Counted from the stretch's first letter, positions 10,897 to 23,878 are shown. The stretch is DNA of 64,000 nt from Carnegiea gigantea (GCA_029747015.1 JAKOGI010001962.1:62001-126000), one strand, 5' to 3'. The notes: generated from the sequence alone by a model not told the origin. Translations and numbers: made by a program.

Positions 10897-11884
10897 CTAA
10901 GGATTAAAGAGAGCCTAAATATTTGAGTTATTCATAATTGGCCACAAAATTCGGACAATTACAACTCAAATTATTATACTCGAATCCAATTTGAATTTCA
11001 GTTCAATATGAGGAATTCTCCGAATTTTAATTTCGCTTAAAATTTTAGAGGGATTTTTTTGGGGGGGAGGGATGCAGCAGATTATGCTGATCTGATGCGC
11101 AGACGAGATTTCGAACTGGGCATGAGCTAATCAATCCTTCTGAGTCTGAATTCTGACAGAAAAAGGGGTCACATCAAGCATTCAATTTGAGATGGGCTGT
11201 GGATGAAGGAGAGAGGGTCTTTCACATCTGCGTGCAGGGGAGGCGTTGAGGATGAAGATTGACATGTGGTACTCTTTTGTATTATTTCGTACGAAAATAA
11301 AAGGGGTTAGGACGCGGGTTAGGGTTAGGGTTAGGGTTAGGGTTAGCGTTAGCAGATTTGGGGAAACATTTTTGATTGAAAACCAGCAATTTTTGGATAT
11401 AATTTGTACCAAAATCAATTTGTACATCGCTTTGCTTCCATGCAGGTGCCAGGAGCGACAGCATGGTTTGACACTCATACCTTTTTATACTCACTCACAG
11501 TGACACTGACACTGACACTACTCTTTCTCTCTCTTCTTCCTCGTCTCTGTGCTCATCATCGTTCATCAACTTCCCCCCTATTCTATTATCCATAAAAAAT
11601 AGTGTAGGATAGACATAGTGATACACCCCAACCATGCCTTTTTGGGGTGACACATCCCCAGAAATATTTCCTCCCTCTGTCACTTGTCATCCCCTTCTTT
11701 AGCATTCTCCACTGCCCTATATGTCTGTATTCGCAATATTATACCTCTTCTCTCTCTCTTGTGTCGCAGCGCAAAGGACAAGCACGTATCGGATACGTAT
11801 AAATTTGATCCAAGCGTGCCAATTCAACAACAGCGTACCTAAATAATCCAACTTTTGACAGTTAATGTATTCAACTATCGTTAT
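10897..11884. other. Intergenic with a short TTAGGG tract
   Basis: No supported gene. Overlapping frames between 11180 and 11690 are produced by the repeats (TTAGGG at 11319-11342 and CACTGA at about 11500-11518). Confidence 0.5.
11301..11352 (+). repeat. Interstitial telomere-like TTAGGG repeats
   Basis: Four perfect TTAGGG units at 11319-11342, flanked by degenerate units (GGTTAGGACGCGGG before, TTAGCGTTAGC after). The unit is six bases (vertebrate/Asparagales type), not the seven-base TTTAGGG usual for plants. Confidence 0.8.
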
Positions 11885-12214
11885 GGCCCTGTTCTCTTCA
11901 GTGAAAAATGATGAAGGTAAAATAAATAAGTGTGAAAAAAGAGAAAAAAGAGTGAGTGATAGTTGATAAGAGTAGTATTTTTTTTTAGTGTGAGAGGGCG
12001 GAAGGAGTAGATGAGAGTGAGCGGAAGTTAAAAGGCGTTGAATGAAGTTGGAGAGTTGAATGAAGGAGGGTGAGAAAGGGGGGAAAGGAATGGGTGAGAG
12101 TGAGAAGGAGTGGTATTTTTGTTTAAGTGTGAAAAAAGTGAAAAAGAAGAAAAGAAGTGGGTGAATGTGAAAAGAAGTGGATTGAATTCATTAAACCACG
12201 AAAAGAACAGAGTC
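11885..12214. mobile_element. MITE, GGGCCTGTTCTTTTC-end family, GTGAGAGTGA interior
   Basis: The left GGCCCTGTTCTCTTC and right CGAAAAGAACAGAGTC are inverted relatives of the family termini. The interior is a purine-rich degenerate repeat of GTGAGAGTGAGAA and GTGTGAAAAAAG, unlike the interiors of neighbouring copies. Confidence 0.6.
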
Positions 12215-12363
12215 TATATCTTCAATTAAAATTTTTTTAGTTAATTATTTTGAGATATCATAAATCTAATGATTAAATGCAATATGTAATGCAAATCACT
12301 AAGCACAGTTGTCATCATTAAGATCATGTCACCTGCAGCAAATGTTTGTTACCTTCTTATATC

Positions 12364-12712
12364 AAGGGGTTGTTCTTTTCATTAAAAAATATAAATTGGT
12401 AAATAGGTGCGCGATGATTAAGATTAATGAAAGTATATTAAAATAAATTAAAATAGATTTTTTTTATTAAAGTAAGTTGAATTTGATTGAAATAGATCGA
12501 AGTGAATTGAATTTAGTTGAAATTAATTGAAGTAGGTTAAATTTTTTAATATGATAATATAAGTTGATTAAAATAGTAGAAAGTGGGTTAAAATTTAGTT
12601 AAAGTTAGTTGAAATTGATTAAAATTGTTATTTTTTATAGCAATTCATGAGGTGGGTTAAAGTTAATTGATGTTGGCAAATTTAGATTTACTAATGAAAA
12701 TAACAGGGCTTA
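12364..12712. mobile_element. MITE, same end family, TTGAAGTNGGTTGA interior
   Basis: Left AAGGGGTTGTTCTTTTCATT and right AATGAAAATAACAGGGCTT form imperfect inverted ends. The interior is built of GGTTGAAATTGATTGAAGT-like repeats. Confidence 0.6.
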
Positions 12713-13020
12713 ATTATAATTATCTTTATATTAATTATTATAGGAAAAGTGTTCACAAAATTAACTATTTGTCACAAAGTTATGCTATAAGAAACAAATT
12801 CTATAAAATCTAATATTTTTGGTTTATTTATTAACCTTTTAGACTCAATTTTTTTTCTTTCCAAAGTACTAATACAATGAATACTAAAATTATTTTTTTA
12901 ACTAAATCAAAAGGCGAATTTAGATCCAAAACTTTCCGTCTGGTAACAGGCGACCGACAAAGCTATTACATACAACACATATTATTTAATGGCGTCATTT
13001 TTATGTAATTTCGTAATTTT

Positions 13021-13297
13021 AGGTCTTGTTTTTTTCGTTGGTCAATTCTAAAAAATCAATTTTAATTTACTTTAACCTACTTTAATTCATTTTGGTCCAA
13101 TTTAATCTATTTTAATCTACTTCAACTAACTTTAAGTCACTTTTACTATTTTAATCAAGTTTAGTTTATCACATAAAAATAACAACTCACTTCAACTACT
13201 TCAACATACTTCAATCCACCTTAGTATACTTCAACCTATTTTAATTAATTTTATATATTTATTAATTTTTATTTACCAATAAAAAAAACATACTCTT
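13021..13297. mobile_element. MITE, same end family, reversed interior
   Basis: Left AGGTCTTGTTTTTTTCGTTG and right CAATAAAAAAAACATACTCTT are inverted. The interior is made of TACTTTAACCTACTTTAATTC-like repeats, the reverse orientation of the 12364 copy. Confidence 0.55.
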
Positions 13298-13787
13298 AAT
13301 TGTGCCCAAAAAAAAAAAAAATACCATGATCCTTTTACATCGAGCTTCTTTGTTGCGATGCGTGCACGAATCTTAGACCACCCTCGCTAAAACCTACAAG
13401 TGCTTCACGGGTTTTTGATTTTTTAAATACTTTTCCTTTATTTATAATCAAAGGCATACTCCCCCCTCACACCCGGTAATCAAGGGTGTACATTAGTCCA
13501 CTCAGATCAAACAATTTAAGGACAGTGCGGTTTGTTTGAAATTGTTTCAAAATGTCAATCCAGATCTCATGTCAGTAACGGTGCACGATCTTGAAAGACA
13601 ACCATTACCTTCAACATATCTATTTTATTAACATTAAGTATTGATGAATATTTATCAATATTTACTCTTATTTTTTCCTCATAGTTTTAACATTAATATC
13701 AATGCTAATTGACATTTATCAATACTAATTAATATTAATTAATAATTTATTTTCCATAAATTAAAACAAACATATGTTAATTAGCGT

Positions 13788-14310
13788 AGGGCATTTTCTG
13801 TTACGAAATGTTGGTTAGAAAATAGGCGAAGTGGGTTTCAATTGGTTTAAGTTGATTGAAATGGGTGTTTTCTGTTGGAGTACGTTAAAGTTGGTTGATT
13901 TATATTATATAACAGGTAGAAATTGGTTAAAATAATGAGAAGTGGGTTGAAGTTCATTGAAATGAGTTGAAATTGATGGAAATAGGTTGAAGTAAGTATT
14001 TTTTTTATTGAAATTGGTAAAGTGGGTTGAAGCGGATTAAAATTGAGTGAAAGTTAATAAATTTGAATTTACTATCCTATTCTTTTATTGGAAAATACGG
14101 TTTAGGCAATGAGTGAATTTGTTGAAGTGGATTAAAGTGAATATTTTTTATTAAAATATGCAAAAATATATTGAAATTAGCTAAAAGTAATATACTTTTT
14201 ATATAATTAATAGAAATTGATTAAAATAATAAATTAAAGTAGATTAAAATTAATATTTTTTATTAAAATTAATAAGATGAATTGAGATAAGTCGCAGTTG
14301 ATAAATTTCT
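13788..14310. mobile_element. Compound or nested copies of the same MITE family
   Basis: GTAGGGCATTTTCTGTTACG at about 13787 begins a tract of GGTTGAAGTGGGTTGAAAT-like repeats. A second end-like motif occurs near 13866 and another near 14080-14095, so two copies may be nested. The right end is not resolved. Confidence 0.4.
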
Positions 14311-14575
14311 ATTCCCAATCTCTTCCAAAAAAGAAAAAAAAAATCTCTCTTCTGGCTGTGATTGTGTATGGTGTTTAATGCACCATCACATCCGTCAATC
14401 TCATGGGTTGACAAGGCCACACTAATCATGACGCTTCCACACTACCACTCGCCATGCTCCCTCACTCTTGTTTGTTTTTTTTTTTTTTTTTTTTTTTTTT
14501 TTGGTCCCTGGTTTTCTTTTGTCTTGGGGTAATTCGTAGGTGATTACAAATCTCCTGTTTGTGAAGTTTCTATAT

Positions 14576-15325
14576 AGGCCCTGTTCTATTTCATATTTGG
14601 TAATGTTTAGTTAAGAATTTATATTTTTTTATAATTTTTTATACCATTTTGTATCTCTTCATATTTTCTTCTGTCTCTTTATATTTTTTTATATTTCATA
14701 GATTTTTTATAATAGTTATTTATTTTAGTTACAGAAATATGTATATTTTTTTAATGATACTACCAATATACAAAATTTATAAATATCTTATGAACACAAT
14801 ATTTATATAAACATAAAAATATAATATAACGACATCAATTATATTTGAGTTTCGATATGAAATATATATTATTATAGATAACTATACATTTATTTATATT
14901 TAAAATTATTCACTTAAAATAGGAATTTATTTGAAGAGTTGTATTCAATTTTGTCAAAAAGTTTTTTTTTTTTTTGGTTATACTTTGCTTATTCGATAAA
15001 ACTAATGTTTATATAAAAAATCTTGGACGAAATTTTATTTACCAAATATATGGGATTAATATATTTTATTGTTGTGTAATTAACTTAATTAATTGTTTAT
15101 TTTTAATAAGTATATTATTTTAATATTATTATTTTTCATCCAAAACATTCATTGTAAAACAAATTATACTATACAACTCTTCAACAATCCAACAACTCCT
15201 TATATCCATCTTTACAACTCCTTACAGCTTCTTATATCTTCTTACAACTCCTTACATTTCCTTACAGCTCCTTACATTTCCTTACATTTATCTATCTATC
15301 TAAAATGCGAAATAGAACAGACCCT
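14576..15325. mobile_element. MITE-like element, same ends, CTTACAACTCCTTACA interior
   Basis: Left AGGCCCTGTTCTATTTC and right GAAATAGAACAGACCCT are inverted. At 750 bp it is the longest of the family here. The left half is T-rich (TTTATATTTTTTTATA) and the right half is a degenerate CAACTCCTTACAGCTTC repeat, complementary to it in style. The open frame at 15093-15347 is a by-product of the repeat. Confidence 0.6.
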
Positions 15326-15372
15326 AGTTGACATTAGAGCTGCATAATTTCTCAAAATTTGACTCTATTATT

Positions 15373-15961
15373 AGCATATGTTTTTTAATTGGTTGAAAAA
15401 TAGAGATGGGTAAATAAGTAAAGGTGATTGAGATTAATAGAAGTAAATTAAAATTAATATTTTTTATAGAAATGCGTTAAAGTTAGTCCAAATTGGTATA
15501 TTTTTTTGATATGATGGGTTAAAGTTGGTTTATGTAAAAAAGTATAAATAATTTAATACTTCTTGTCGTAAATGTAAATAGATTAACAACTTTTAAATTA
15601 TATATGATTTTTTACATCAAAAAAAAGTATTTATGACATTTTTTAATGTGTCTATTAAGGGAGTTTTTAAACTATAATTTTTATAGAATAATTTACAAAT
15701 GACTATTTTAATGCACCAACGTAAAAAAAATTACTGCATGGTATTTTTTTTTTATTGAGAACATAACTAATTTTCACATGATGATTTATAAATTTTGAAA
15801 TTTGAAAGAGATGGGTTGAAATTATTTGAAGTGGGTTAAAATTGATTGAAGTGAATTGAAGTTAGATTTTTTTTGTTAGAACTGGTGGGAATAGGTTGAA
15901 ATATGATAAAGTTGGTTAATATTGATAAAATAAAATCTACCAACAAAAAGAACAAACCCTT
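15373..15961. mobile_element. MITE-like element, same family
   Basis: The left end is weak (GCATATGTTTTTTAATTGG). The right end ACAAAAAGAACAAACCCT fits the family. The interior has GGTTGAAGTGGGTTAAAAT-like repeats at both ends and unrelated AT-rich sequence in the middle. Confidence 0.45.
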
Positions 15962-17011
15962 GTTATGGTAATTGGTAAGGGGTTTTTATCTGATACAAAA
16001 ACTAGATTACAATCCTCTTTGTTGGTGGACTATTTTCTAAATGTAAACTTCAAAATATACTTCAAGAAGAACTTTAGTCTACATATCGCTTGAGTATAAT
16101 CATGAGGCATTCACAGTCTCACTCCTGTAAATTTCAAAAGATACTACAAGAAGACCTCAAAATGTGATTTGAATAATTTATGTTGCAATATGTAATTTAT
16201 GGCTAACTTTTTTTTCTCATTTTTATCACAAGTGATTAACATTTGTTAGGTCTAAATTATGAATTAAACACTCTTTATTTACTCAAATATGGATTGGATA
16301 ATAATTTCATTAGTCTCTATATATGAGACTACAACGACCAGAAAAGACACCAAAGATATGTGCATATATATAGAAAACTTTCTAACGCGAGTTTCTCAAT
16401 CTAACTTAAGCAATAACAAGGAAGAACACCAGGAAAAGAACAAAGGAAAAAAAGGAACCCATTGAAATAACTTTCATGCATTTGGCTTTGTAGTCGTCAT
16501 TAACTATTTGGATGTATTATGTTGTAACTTACATTGGTTTTGTGGGAAACGATATGATGGACAAATGAAAGAGGTGGAGCCAAATGCTAGAAGTGGTCAA
16601 CGTACTGCATGATAATGAAAAGTATAATTATCTCAAAGATTGGATGAATCAACAAGCTAAAGTACGTCCATGCAGCCTTTGTTTATACCAATTTAGCTAA
16701 AATCACATAGCGAAGGTACGTACTTCTGTAGAGAAAGGTGCCTGCTAAGAGTAACTGAGTCAACTCGCTTCTGCATGCATGCATGCATGCATGTTTTTTG
16801 AAATGAACCATGCATTTTCAAATGGGTAGCAACAGTCCTACTTTTCTTACAATCTCATACATTTCCATTTCCTTCTTAATTTTGGGAACTTCCAATGGCT
16901 CCTACCCCAAGCTGCATAAACAGACAACATGACAGAAACAAGACATTCAGAATGCCCAGAAGAAGTTATTATTTTTTAAATAAGGCTTAATCCTTTTTTC
17001 TCATATATGTA
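15962..17011. other. Intergenic, no gene seen
   Basis: AT-rich. Contains a perfect self-complementary TGCA/CATG repeat at 16772-16793. Confidence 0.5.
16772..16793. repeat. (GCAT)n palindromic microsatellite
   Basis: About five and a half uninterrupted TGCA units, which also create overlapping RY (CATGCA) motifs. No nearby gene gives this a function. Confidence 0.7.
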
Positions 17012-17019
17012 AGTTTCAC

Positions 17020-18015
17020 CAGGGGCCAAGCCGGTAAATTAGGAAGGGGGGTCGGAATTAATCCGACTTCTTTGAGTGGACGACGGAATGGAATTGATAT
17101 TTACATCACAAGGTGATGGTGATGGTGGTTGTGGTTGAGTAACATCGTTTTCACCTTCTTCATTCAATGGCGAGTTTTCGGATTTCGAACTTGAAGGTAA
17201 CGACAAGTATTCCTCACATTTCTTTTTGAAATATCTATGCATTTTTGCCTACAATTAAAATTAAACATATAAATTAAATATTTACCAATGATTAATTAGC
17301 ATACAAGTCACAAGATAAAATGACCAAAACCGCTACAATTGCATCCACCAATTGAAATCCAACAATTGCATCCAACAATTCAAATAAATGGCAAAACCCT
17401 AGAATCAAGCAAAGCAAACCCAAAACTCACCCACGGTGTCTTCTTCAAGCCTCAAATATGAGAATTAAAATTAAAGTATCAAACTAATCTACAAATTCAG
17501 ATTTAACCTACAATTGAAATAAAACCTACAAATTGAGATTTGAGAACTCACAAATTTGGATAGAGATGTGAGGCCGTGAGGGCCTTGCTGCGCTGCGCAA
17601 ACAGCAAATCCGTCGGCAGCAGGTGGTGGACGGTGAGTCGGCGATGCGGTGCAGGTAGCAGGTGGGCCGGTGGCTGGTGGGGTGAGTTGGGTCTGGGCAG
17701 TGGAGTGACGAAAATTTGAAGGTCGGAGGAGACAGCTGGCCTCACGACCTCAAACGCGAAAGGGCACTGGTTTTAAAAACAAAAACAACAAAAAAAAGTT
17801 GGGAAAATATGTGGGAAGGAGGAGGTTTAAACCTGCAACCTCCAGCACACCAAGCCAGGGGACTAACAACTAAGCCATTGCAGAGTTCATGTCTATTTTC
17901 AACAAATATGGTACATATACTTAACTTTAAATTTTTTAATTTTCTGACATATATAAAATTTCTTTTTTGAGAGGAGGGTCGGGTGACTCCACTGACCCCC
18001 TTGGCTACGCCCGTG
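17020..18015 (-). mobile_element. Non-autonomous hAT element with transposase N-terminal remnant
   Basis: The left end CAGGGGCCAAGCCGG and the inverted right end (CACGGGCGTAGCCAAGG read on the minus strand) are typical of plant hAT ends (CAGGGGCGGAGCC). The flanks AGTTTCAC (17012-17019) and GGTTTCAC (18016-18023) form an 8-bp duplication with one mismatch. A transposase start is encoded at 17039-17242, and a GC-rich leader-like region lies at about 17540-17760. The catalytic region is absent. Confidence 0.7.
17039..17242 (-). pseudogene. hAT transposase N-terminus (zf-MYM/TTF type), truncated
   Basis: A 67-residue frame begins MHRYFKKKCEEYLSLPSSS and runs through Ser/Pro-rich sequence to a stop next to the element's left end. 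A short basic F-K-K start followed by a Ser/Pro-rich tail is typical of the plant hAT transposases annotated as zinc finger MYM-type protein 1-like. The DPGLR block, TTF zinc finger and catalytic core are missing. The family assignment is an inference from the start and its position in the element. Confidence 0.45.
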
Positions 18016-18023
18016 GGTTTCAC

Positions 18024-18420
18024 TGTTCTTCAATATTGCTCGATTAGCTTAGACTAGCGTGGATTTTACTTCCAAAAGAAGATTATTCTTTCTTTTGAAA
18101 AGGGTTACAGTTATTTATGCAATTGATCAAACAAAATGTTAATTATATCCAAATCTTCTTAAAGACTGTTAGCAATTAGCATGGAAAAAATACTATGTAC
18201 CAGTGAGAGTGGTAGTGGACCAGCGGTGATGTTGCGGTGTATCATACTATCATTAGAATGATTTTTTTTTTTTAAGGTTAAGATGAATTATGAAGACAAC
18301 ATAATACAATTAAAAATACTATTATGGGATTGAATATAAAACCTAAATGTACCTTGTATTTCAATTAATAAGCCCAAAATCTTATATCTTAATTTTGCAT
18401 CTCCAAAAAAATGAAATGGG
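18024..18420. other. Intergenic, no gene seen
   Basis: AT-rich, no supported feature. Confidence 0.5.
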
Positions 18421-18652
18421 TAGAGGTTATTCTCTTCATCTTATTTTGTCTGAATTTATTATGAACTGAATTTATCTAAACTTATTTTGAAGGTATTTGC
18501 TGAATTTTATTCTGAACTTATTTACTGAACTTATTTTAACCTTATTCTGAGCTAATTAAATACAAATTTATAAAACTTATTCACTGAACTTATTCTGAAC
18601 TAAATTTATCTAAACTTTTCTTTAAAAATAAATTGAAGAGAATAGAGCCTAC
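18421..18652. mobile_element. MITE, CTGAACTTATT interior type
   Basis: TAGAGGTTATTCTCTTC (left) and GAAGAGAATAGAGCCTA (right) are inverted. The interior repeats CTGAACTTATTTACTGAAC. The same interior appears at 22952-23160 and about 32345-32500. Confidence 0.65.
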
Positions 18653-19267
18653 GCTGCTCCCAATTTTGCATCTGCCAAAAAAAAAAAATCATTGAAAAAA
18701 GAAAAAGGTTGGGCAATTTCCCAACCCCACCCCACCCCACCCCACCCCACCCAAAGCTAATCAAAACCATCCTAATCAAAAATATTGAAAAACAAAAAGA
18801 AAAAGCACTGAAACTGAAAGTTTCTCTCTCTTTGAATCGTGGTGACTCACCCTTAGTTTCTCAGCCGAAATGAAGACCACGTCCCTGTCACGTGGATGCG
18901 CCGCCAGCGTTGGAAGATCATTTGTCCCGTTTAGAGGGCAGAGCATTAAATGAGGATTGGCCGAATCAGAATGTATATCCTTTGTTTTCTTTCCCCATGT
19001 TTTGCCATCATTACTCTTTCCTTCCTTTTTCCCACGCCTTTATTTCTCCTTTTTGTCTTTTCTTCCTTACCCTTTTTCATTTTCGTTTAAAGTTTAGTTT
19101 TCTAATTGAATTTGCCATTTCTTTAATTATTTATATTAACTCTTTAAATTAGTTATTTATAGAAAAATTATTTGATAGAATTATAAAATAAAAAGTTAAT
19201 TTTTCAACTATTTTAGGGAATTAATTTTATCAAATTAGTCTTTCAAATTTAAAAATTTTTTTCAAGA
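18653..19267. other. Intergenic with (CCCCA)n
   Basis: A CCCCA/CCACC repeat lies at about 18722-18752. The frame at 18892-19152 starts in moderately GC-rich sequence and then becomes AT-rich; no domain is recognised. Confidence 0.45.
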
Positions 19268-21660
19268 AACTTATAACGCCCTTGCTCTATGGTAGGAGCA
19301 TTACATTGCCGAAATTCATTGAAAGGACTCTCGAGGCTAAATACAAGACAAATCTGCTGTAATAGCGAATATATATATATTTTAAAACAAAGAACTTCAT
19401 GCTCTAACTATGAAATCCAAAAGAACTAGACCTCAGGCCCTCACGACCTTATACTACAATGGGGTCCTCATGACCCTCGTAATAAGCAACATAACAAAAT
19501 ATGTGAGTCTTGATGGAAGGCCACCGAGGCCGATTCAAAGCATCTAACTACATGTACCAAAATTTTATAATTTACTAATATTATATTGCATTCCAATTAC
19601 ATAAAGACAATGCATGCAAGTTACAAAATGTACATTTTCAAATCCAAGTATCGGCCTCCAAAAAAACAAGTCTTGCCACCTACCTTAAACTTGTTGAGAA
19701 TCTGAAAGGAAAAGTTTTGGAATGGGGTGAGTAACCACAGCTCAGTGAAAGTTTTCGTCTCCCAAAATCAAAATAGTTTTCACACACAACATATCATAGT
19801 ACCAACCGTAGTATTAATAGTAATATTATCACAAATATATAAATCATTCAAATCATCACAAATCTTTCTTCTCGGAACATAAGTAATCCATTATTAAAAT
19901 TTCAATGAACAACACAATTAGGCTTGAGGAGGTAAAAGAAGGGAAATATGCACATTTTTCACATGAATAAATTTTTTTCTGACAATCCAAACTCCATCCG
20001 GTCTAGAAAATTGCTAAGTATACACTATTCACCAAAGTCAATTTTCGTACAAGTGAAAATGAGATTGAAAATAACCTTGATTAACAAACTGCCTACCCGG
20101 GAGAACTAGTGTATAAGTGATGGGGAAACTTATACCCTCATTGGGGTAAAACACTGCCACCTTTCTGAGTGAAAAACTGTCACTATGTGGAATCTATCAC
20201 TATGAAATCTGCCGTTAGGTGGAAATTTAGACTTTAGTCAGAATCTGCCGATAAGTCCTCAGTTTGAATATATATAACGGCTCGTCTCTTTAGATGCTAG
20301 TTCACTCAAGTCCGATACTCAAAAATCAAACTTAGTAGCTTTGTAACCTAAAAGTGCATATGCTCTTTGACATCAAACTAAGACCATTTCACACAATGCC
20401 ATGTATAAGTCTCAATACTGTTTGTTCACTAATTTCTCAACTCAATTAAAAGAATACTTGGGGGACTATAAAAATAATCCTTCAACTAGGACCCCTTATA
20501 TATATATATATATTTTTTGTGAACGACACACGCTAAAGAATTACTATAAGGTCATATCAAATATTCTATAAAATATTACTTGCTCAAGTGTTCCAACTTG
20601 ACCTTATAGTTTTATCTTTTCCCCCCCTTGATACAAGGATGTTGTTATTATTATGCCTTAACTATGTGTATTTTTCTCCTTCACACAATCAAATAATAAC
20701 CCATTATTTAAACACTAGCACTTTCTCTTTTTTTTTTTTTTCTTTGAAAACTTAGGGACTCTACTCCCTCTCTTTTTTTTTTTTTTTTTCAAGCATAATA
20801 TTGCACAACCACCACATCAAGAGGACATACGTAATTTTATCACAATATTAACTATCATTTTCTTTACACATATTTAACAAATTTTCAAGAGTATACTTTA
20901 GTTATTTAACTCATTTAAAAAGACCATGCCAAACTATACTAACTCAATCAACTTCTAAAATATTTCTTAATATCACAACCCACACTAGAATTAATTACCC
21001 AAGTCATACTATAACATATAATTCAACAACACTTCGTGTATTTTTTGACATTGAAAAATCATAATCTACATGTCTAGTAAAAAAATAAAAAAAACAAGTA
21101 ACTTCATCATTATAATTCATCAACCATAACATCATGCCAATACTACTTTTCACAGTCATTAACTCAAATATTTACTAATACCACTATTTATACAAGATAA
21201 CTTAGGGAAACAACTTTAAACTATGTATCTCAATAATCATGACATATATCTTAGCAAGACATGACATGCATAACCTAAAAATATCACTCTTAAAATAAAA
21301 TAAATATACAAAGAAATACTCTAGCTCTTGTGAATCAATAGCATAGTTATACATTATAATAAAATATTTTAACTTTAAAATTAATTTTTATATAAGGGAT
21401 TAAGATAACCCACACGTTAAAGTAGCTTCTTAATTTCATTTTAACCCCTTGATCTTTAGAAAAAATCCGAAGTAATTTGATTGAATAGAATTACCACCTG
21501 GCACTATCGTTTTCGTCTCTCTAATTTTCTTACTCGGTAACGTAATGAATACTAGAGAAAAGGTAAGAAGGAGAGTATAAAAGCAATCAAAAAAGTAACT
21601 CCTACCCCCCCTTTTGACTTGCAATAGCTTGCCACCCCCACCCCTCTTCATCATCATCAA
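19268..21660. repeat. Candidate old dispersed repeat, unclassified
   Basis: The stretch has no coding capacity. Segments such as GGGGTGAGTAACCACAGCTCAG (about 19724-19745) and a CTGCCGTTAGGTGGAAATTTAG-like block (about 20210-20230) look like parts of a widespread plant repeat I have seen but cannot name. Ends were not found. Only a repeat-library search could confirm it. Confidence 0.3.
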
Positions 21661-22464
21661 TTTTTTTTTTTTGGGACGAGAGAGGGTCCTTCTTGCTTGT
21701 CCAAATAAATAAAAAAGAAATAGGATATGAGGTAGACTAAAATATGTATATGGATGGGGATGAGCAAGTCATACCTTATGGTTGGTAGCCCATGCTTCCT
21801 TAAAAAAAAAAAATATTAATTAGTTAGTATAATTTTTGTTAAGTAAATTTGATTAGTAATTATTATTCATATTCATCACAAAACTCTACTGCCAAATAAC
21901 TAAATTAAAGTCAAATAACTAATTTTAATTGAAATAAATTTTCTTTGGCTAAAGAACTCTTAAAGAAAATGTTTATCAAAACATCTCCTATGATAGCAGT
22001 TCCTGTTAGATGCTAAGCTTTACTTACCGCGATTAAGGCTGCATGGCCGGCAATCGAGTCACCATTATTGCACATACTGTTCACCTATTCATTTTGGACA
22101 GATTTTTCCCAGCCGACCTTTGAGTGAGCTCATTTGACGTTAGCCATTTCTCCCGTCTTAAAAAGGCCATGAGAATTTTATAAATAACACAATAATAACA
22201 AAATATGATTGATTTCATTGTGAAAGAACTTTGAATTTGTCTTTTTCTTCGTGATTTGTAAGTAGTAATTCTTACATATTATTGGTTGCAACAAACAAGC
22301 ATATAATTGATTGCCACAATGAAGTACATAAATGGTTGCAATAAAGAAGTATATAATTGGTTGCAATAAATAAGTACTCCTATCTAGAAGTCTATAATTT
22401 TTCATTCTTATAATTGGTAATTCAACCCAATCTTCATCTCATTGACTGCAATAAAGTAGTATAC

Positions 22465-22504
<40 letters not shown>

Positions 22505-22951
22505 TCTGTATAAATTAATTTCATTATTATTAATAATACTGCAAGGATCCGAATGTTTTTCCAACTCCGAAGGATTCAGGTCTGCCAGAAGTTGTAGCTA
22601 AAAAATTCTTCACTCGTTTCATGTTTAGCGAAACCCTCTTTCACATCTAAGAATACTAGTAAGAGTAATCATGTCTAACAAGACTATCATTATTCATGGA
22701 TGCACTCTGATATGGGATATTCATTTTATGTTCTAAAATCAGCCCCCTTTTGCGCCTTCTATCCATAAGTAACAGCAAAGTCTATATTATATTCGTGAGA
22801 GTATATACTTCTACCAGCCACGCTAGCGTCATATATTAAAAATTATCTATATGATAAATACACGCTTGAAATATATATATACATGACAAGTGGAAGTACA
22901 CACTCCTAAGTGTATAATATACATTACCTAAGTAACAGTTAAAATTACGAC
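21661..22951. other. Intergenic with (AAT)n
   Basis: An AAT repeat lies at about 22463-22504. Degenerate repeats of TAATTGGTTGCAATAAAGAAG occupy about 22270-22380. No gene is supported. Confidence 0.5.
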
Positions 22952-23160
22952 TAAGGACACGTTCTTTTTGACAATTTGTTTGTCTGAACTTATTTACTGA
23001 ATTTATTTTGAACTTATTCAGAACTTATTAGCAACAAATTTATAAACTTTTTTGCCGAATTTATTCTGAACTTATTATAAACTTATTTATTGAATTTATT
23101 CCCAACTACACTTGTTTGTACTCATTGTTCAAAAAATAAGTCGAAGAGAACATGATCTAA
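22952..23160. mobile_element. MITE, CTGAACTTATT interior type
   Basis: TAAGGACACGTTCTTTTTGAC (left) and TCGAAGAGAACATGATCTAA (right) are inverted. The interior repeats GAACTTATTTACTGAATTT, as in 18421-18652. Confidence 0.65.
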
Positions 23161-23871
23161 GTGTCTAATTTGTTCTTCCTCTATCTTGATTTATTAAGAA
23201 CTCATTATAACTCTACATTGTCGAGGAAAAAGACATTTAACATATAATTTGATATATGTTTAAGATTTGCTATTGTTATAGAATGGATAGAGTATCATTG
23301 AAAAGCCATCAAACGAGTAATCATTTCTAATGAAGAAGTTTGCAAGTTAAAAGGAACCCGTCGTGATTTAACAGTATATTTGTCTTAATTATCCAATAAC
23401 TACAAGTTGTCGATTTGATCTTAAAAATCTATAACCAATAGGTGGTTAAAAAGCGATGATAGTAATTTAGTAGTTAGGAATGGATAACAGGTACAAAACT
23501 ATAATATAACACAAACCCTAACATCCAAATTTTCAAACCCATGCCTCCATCCAACACACACACACACACAAAACAGAAGCCTTGCAAATAGCGCGTGGAC
23601 TTGCTTTTGAGTGCCTGGTTCGTCTTAAAACACATTTCCTTTTTTTCCAAATTTGTTTATCAAAAAAGCGTGTTAAAAGTACATGGAGAGACGTTAAAAC
23701 TGATTTATGAAGGAATCGAAGAAATTCAAATGCGGAGAAACACATTGATACAAACCCGTAATTGGGAAATTATGGTTAAAGAAAAGAAAGTCGAAGAAAA
23801 AAATTATTAAAAAATAAACACAACTCACAGTAAATGTTTTTTGGGGAAAGTACATGCGCAAGTTGCCCCCA
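23161..23871. other. Intergenic upstream of the first MEI2-like gene
   Basis: A CA microsatellite lies at about 23556-23571. No other supported feature. Confidence 0.5.
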
Positions 23872-23878
23872 TATATAA
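23872..23878 (+). promoter_or_regulatory. Putative TATA box of the first MEI2-like gene
   Basis: TATATAA lies 64 bp before the chosen ATG at 23942. This leaves a short 5' UTR of roughly 30-40 bases if it is used. Confidence 0.45.

Noticed and set aside
11182..11683. Several overlapping frames around the TTAGGG tract
   Set aside because: They arise from short repeats (TTAGGG, CACTGA) read in different frames.
15093..15347. 84-residue frame rich in Leu, Tyr and Ser
   Set aside because: Translation of the CTTACAACTCC repeat inside a MITE-like element.
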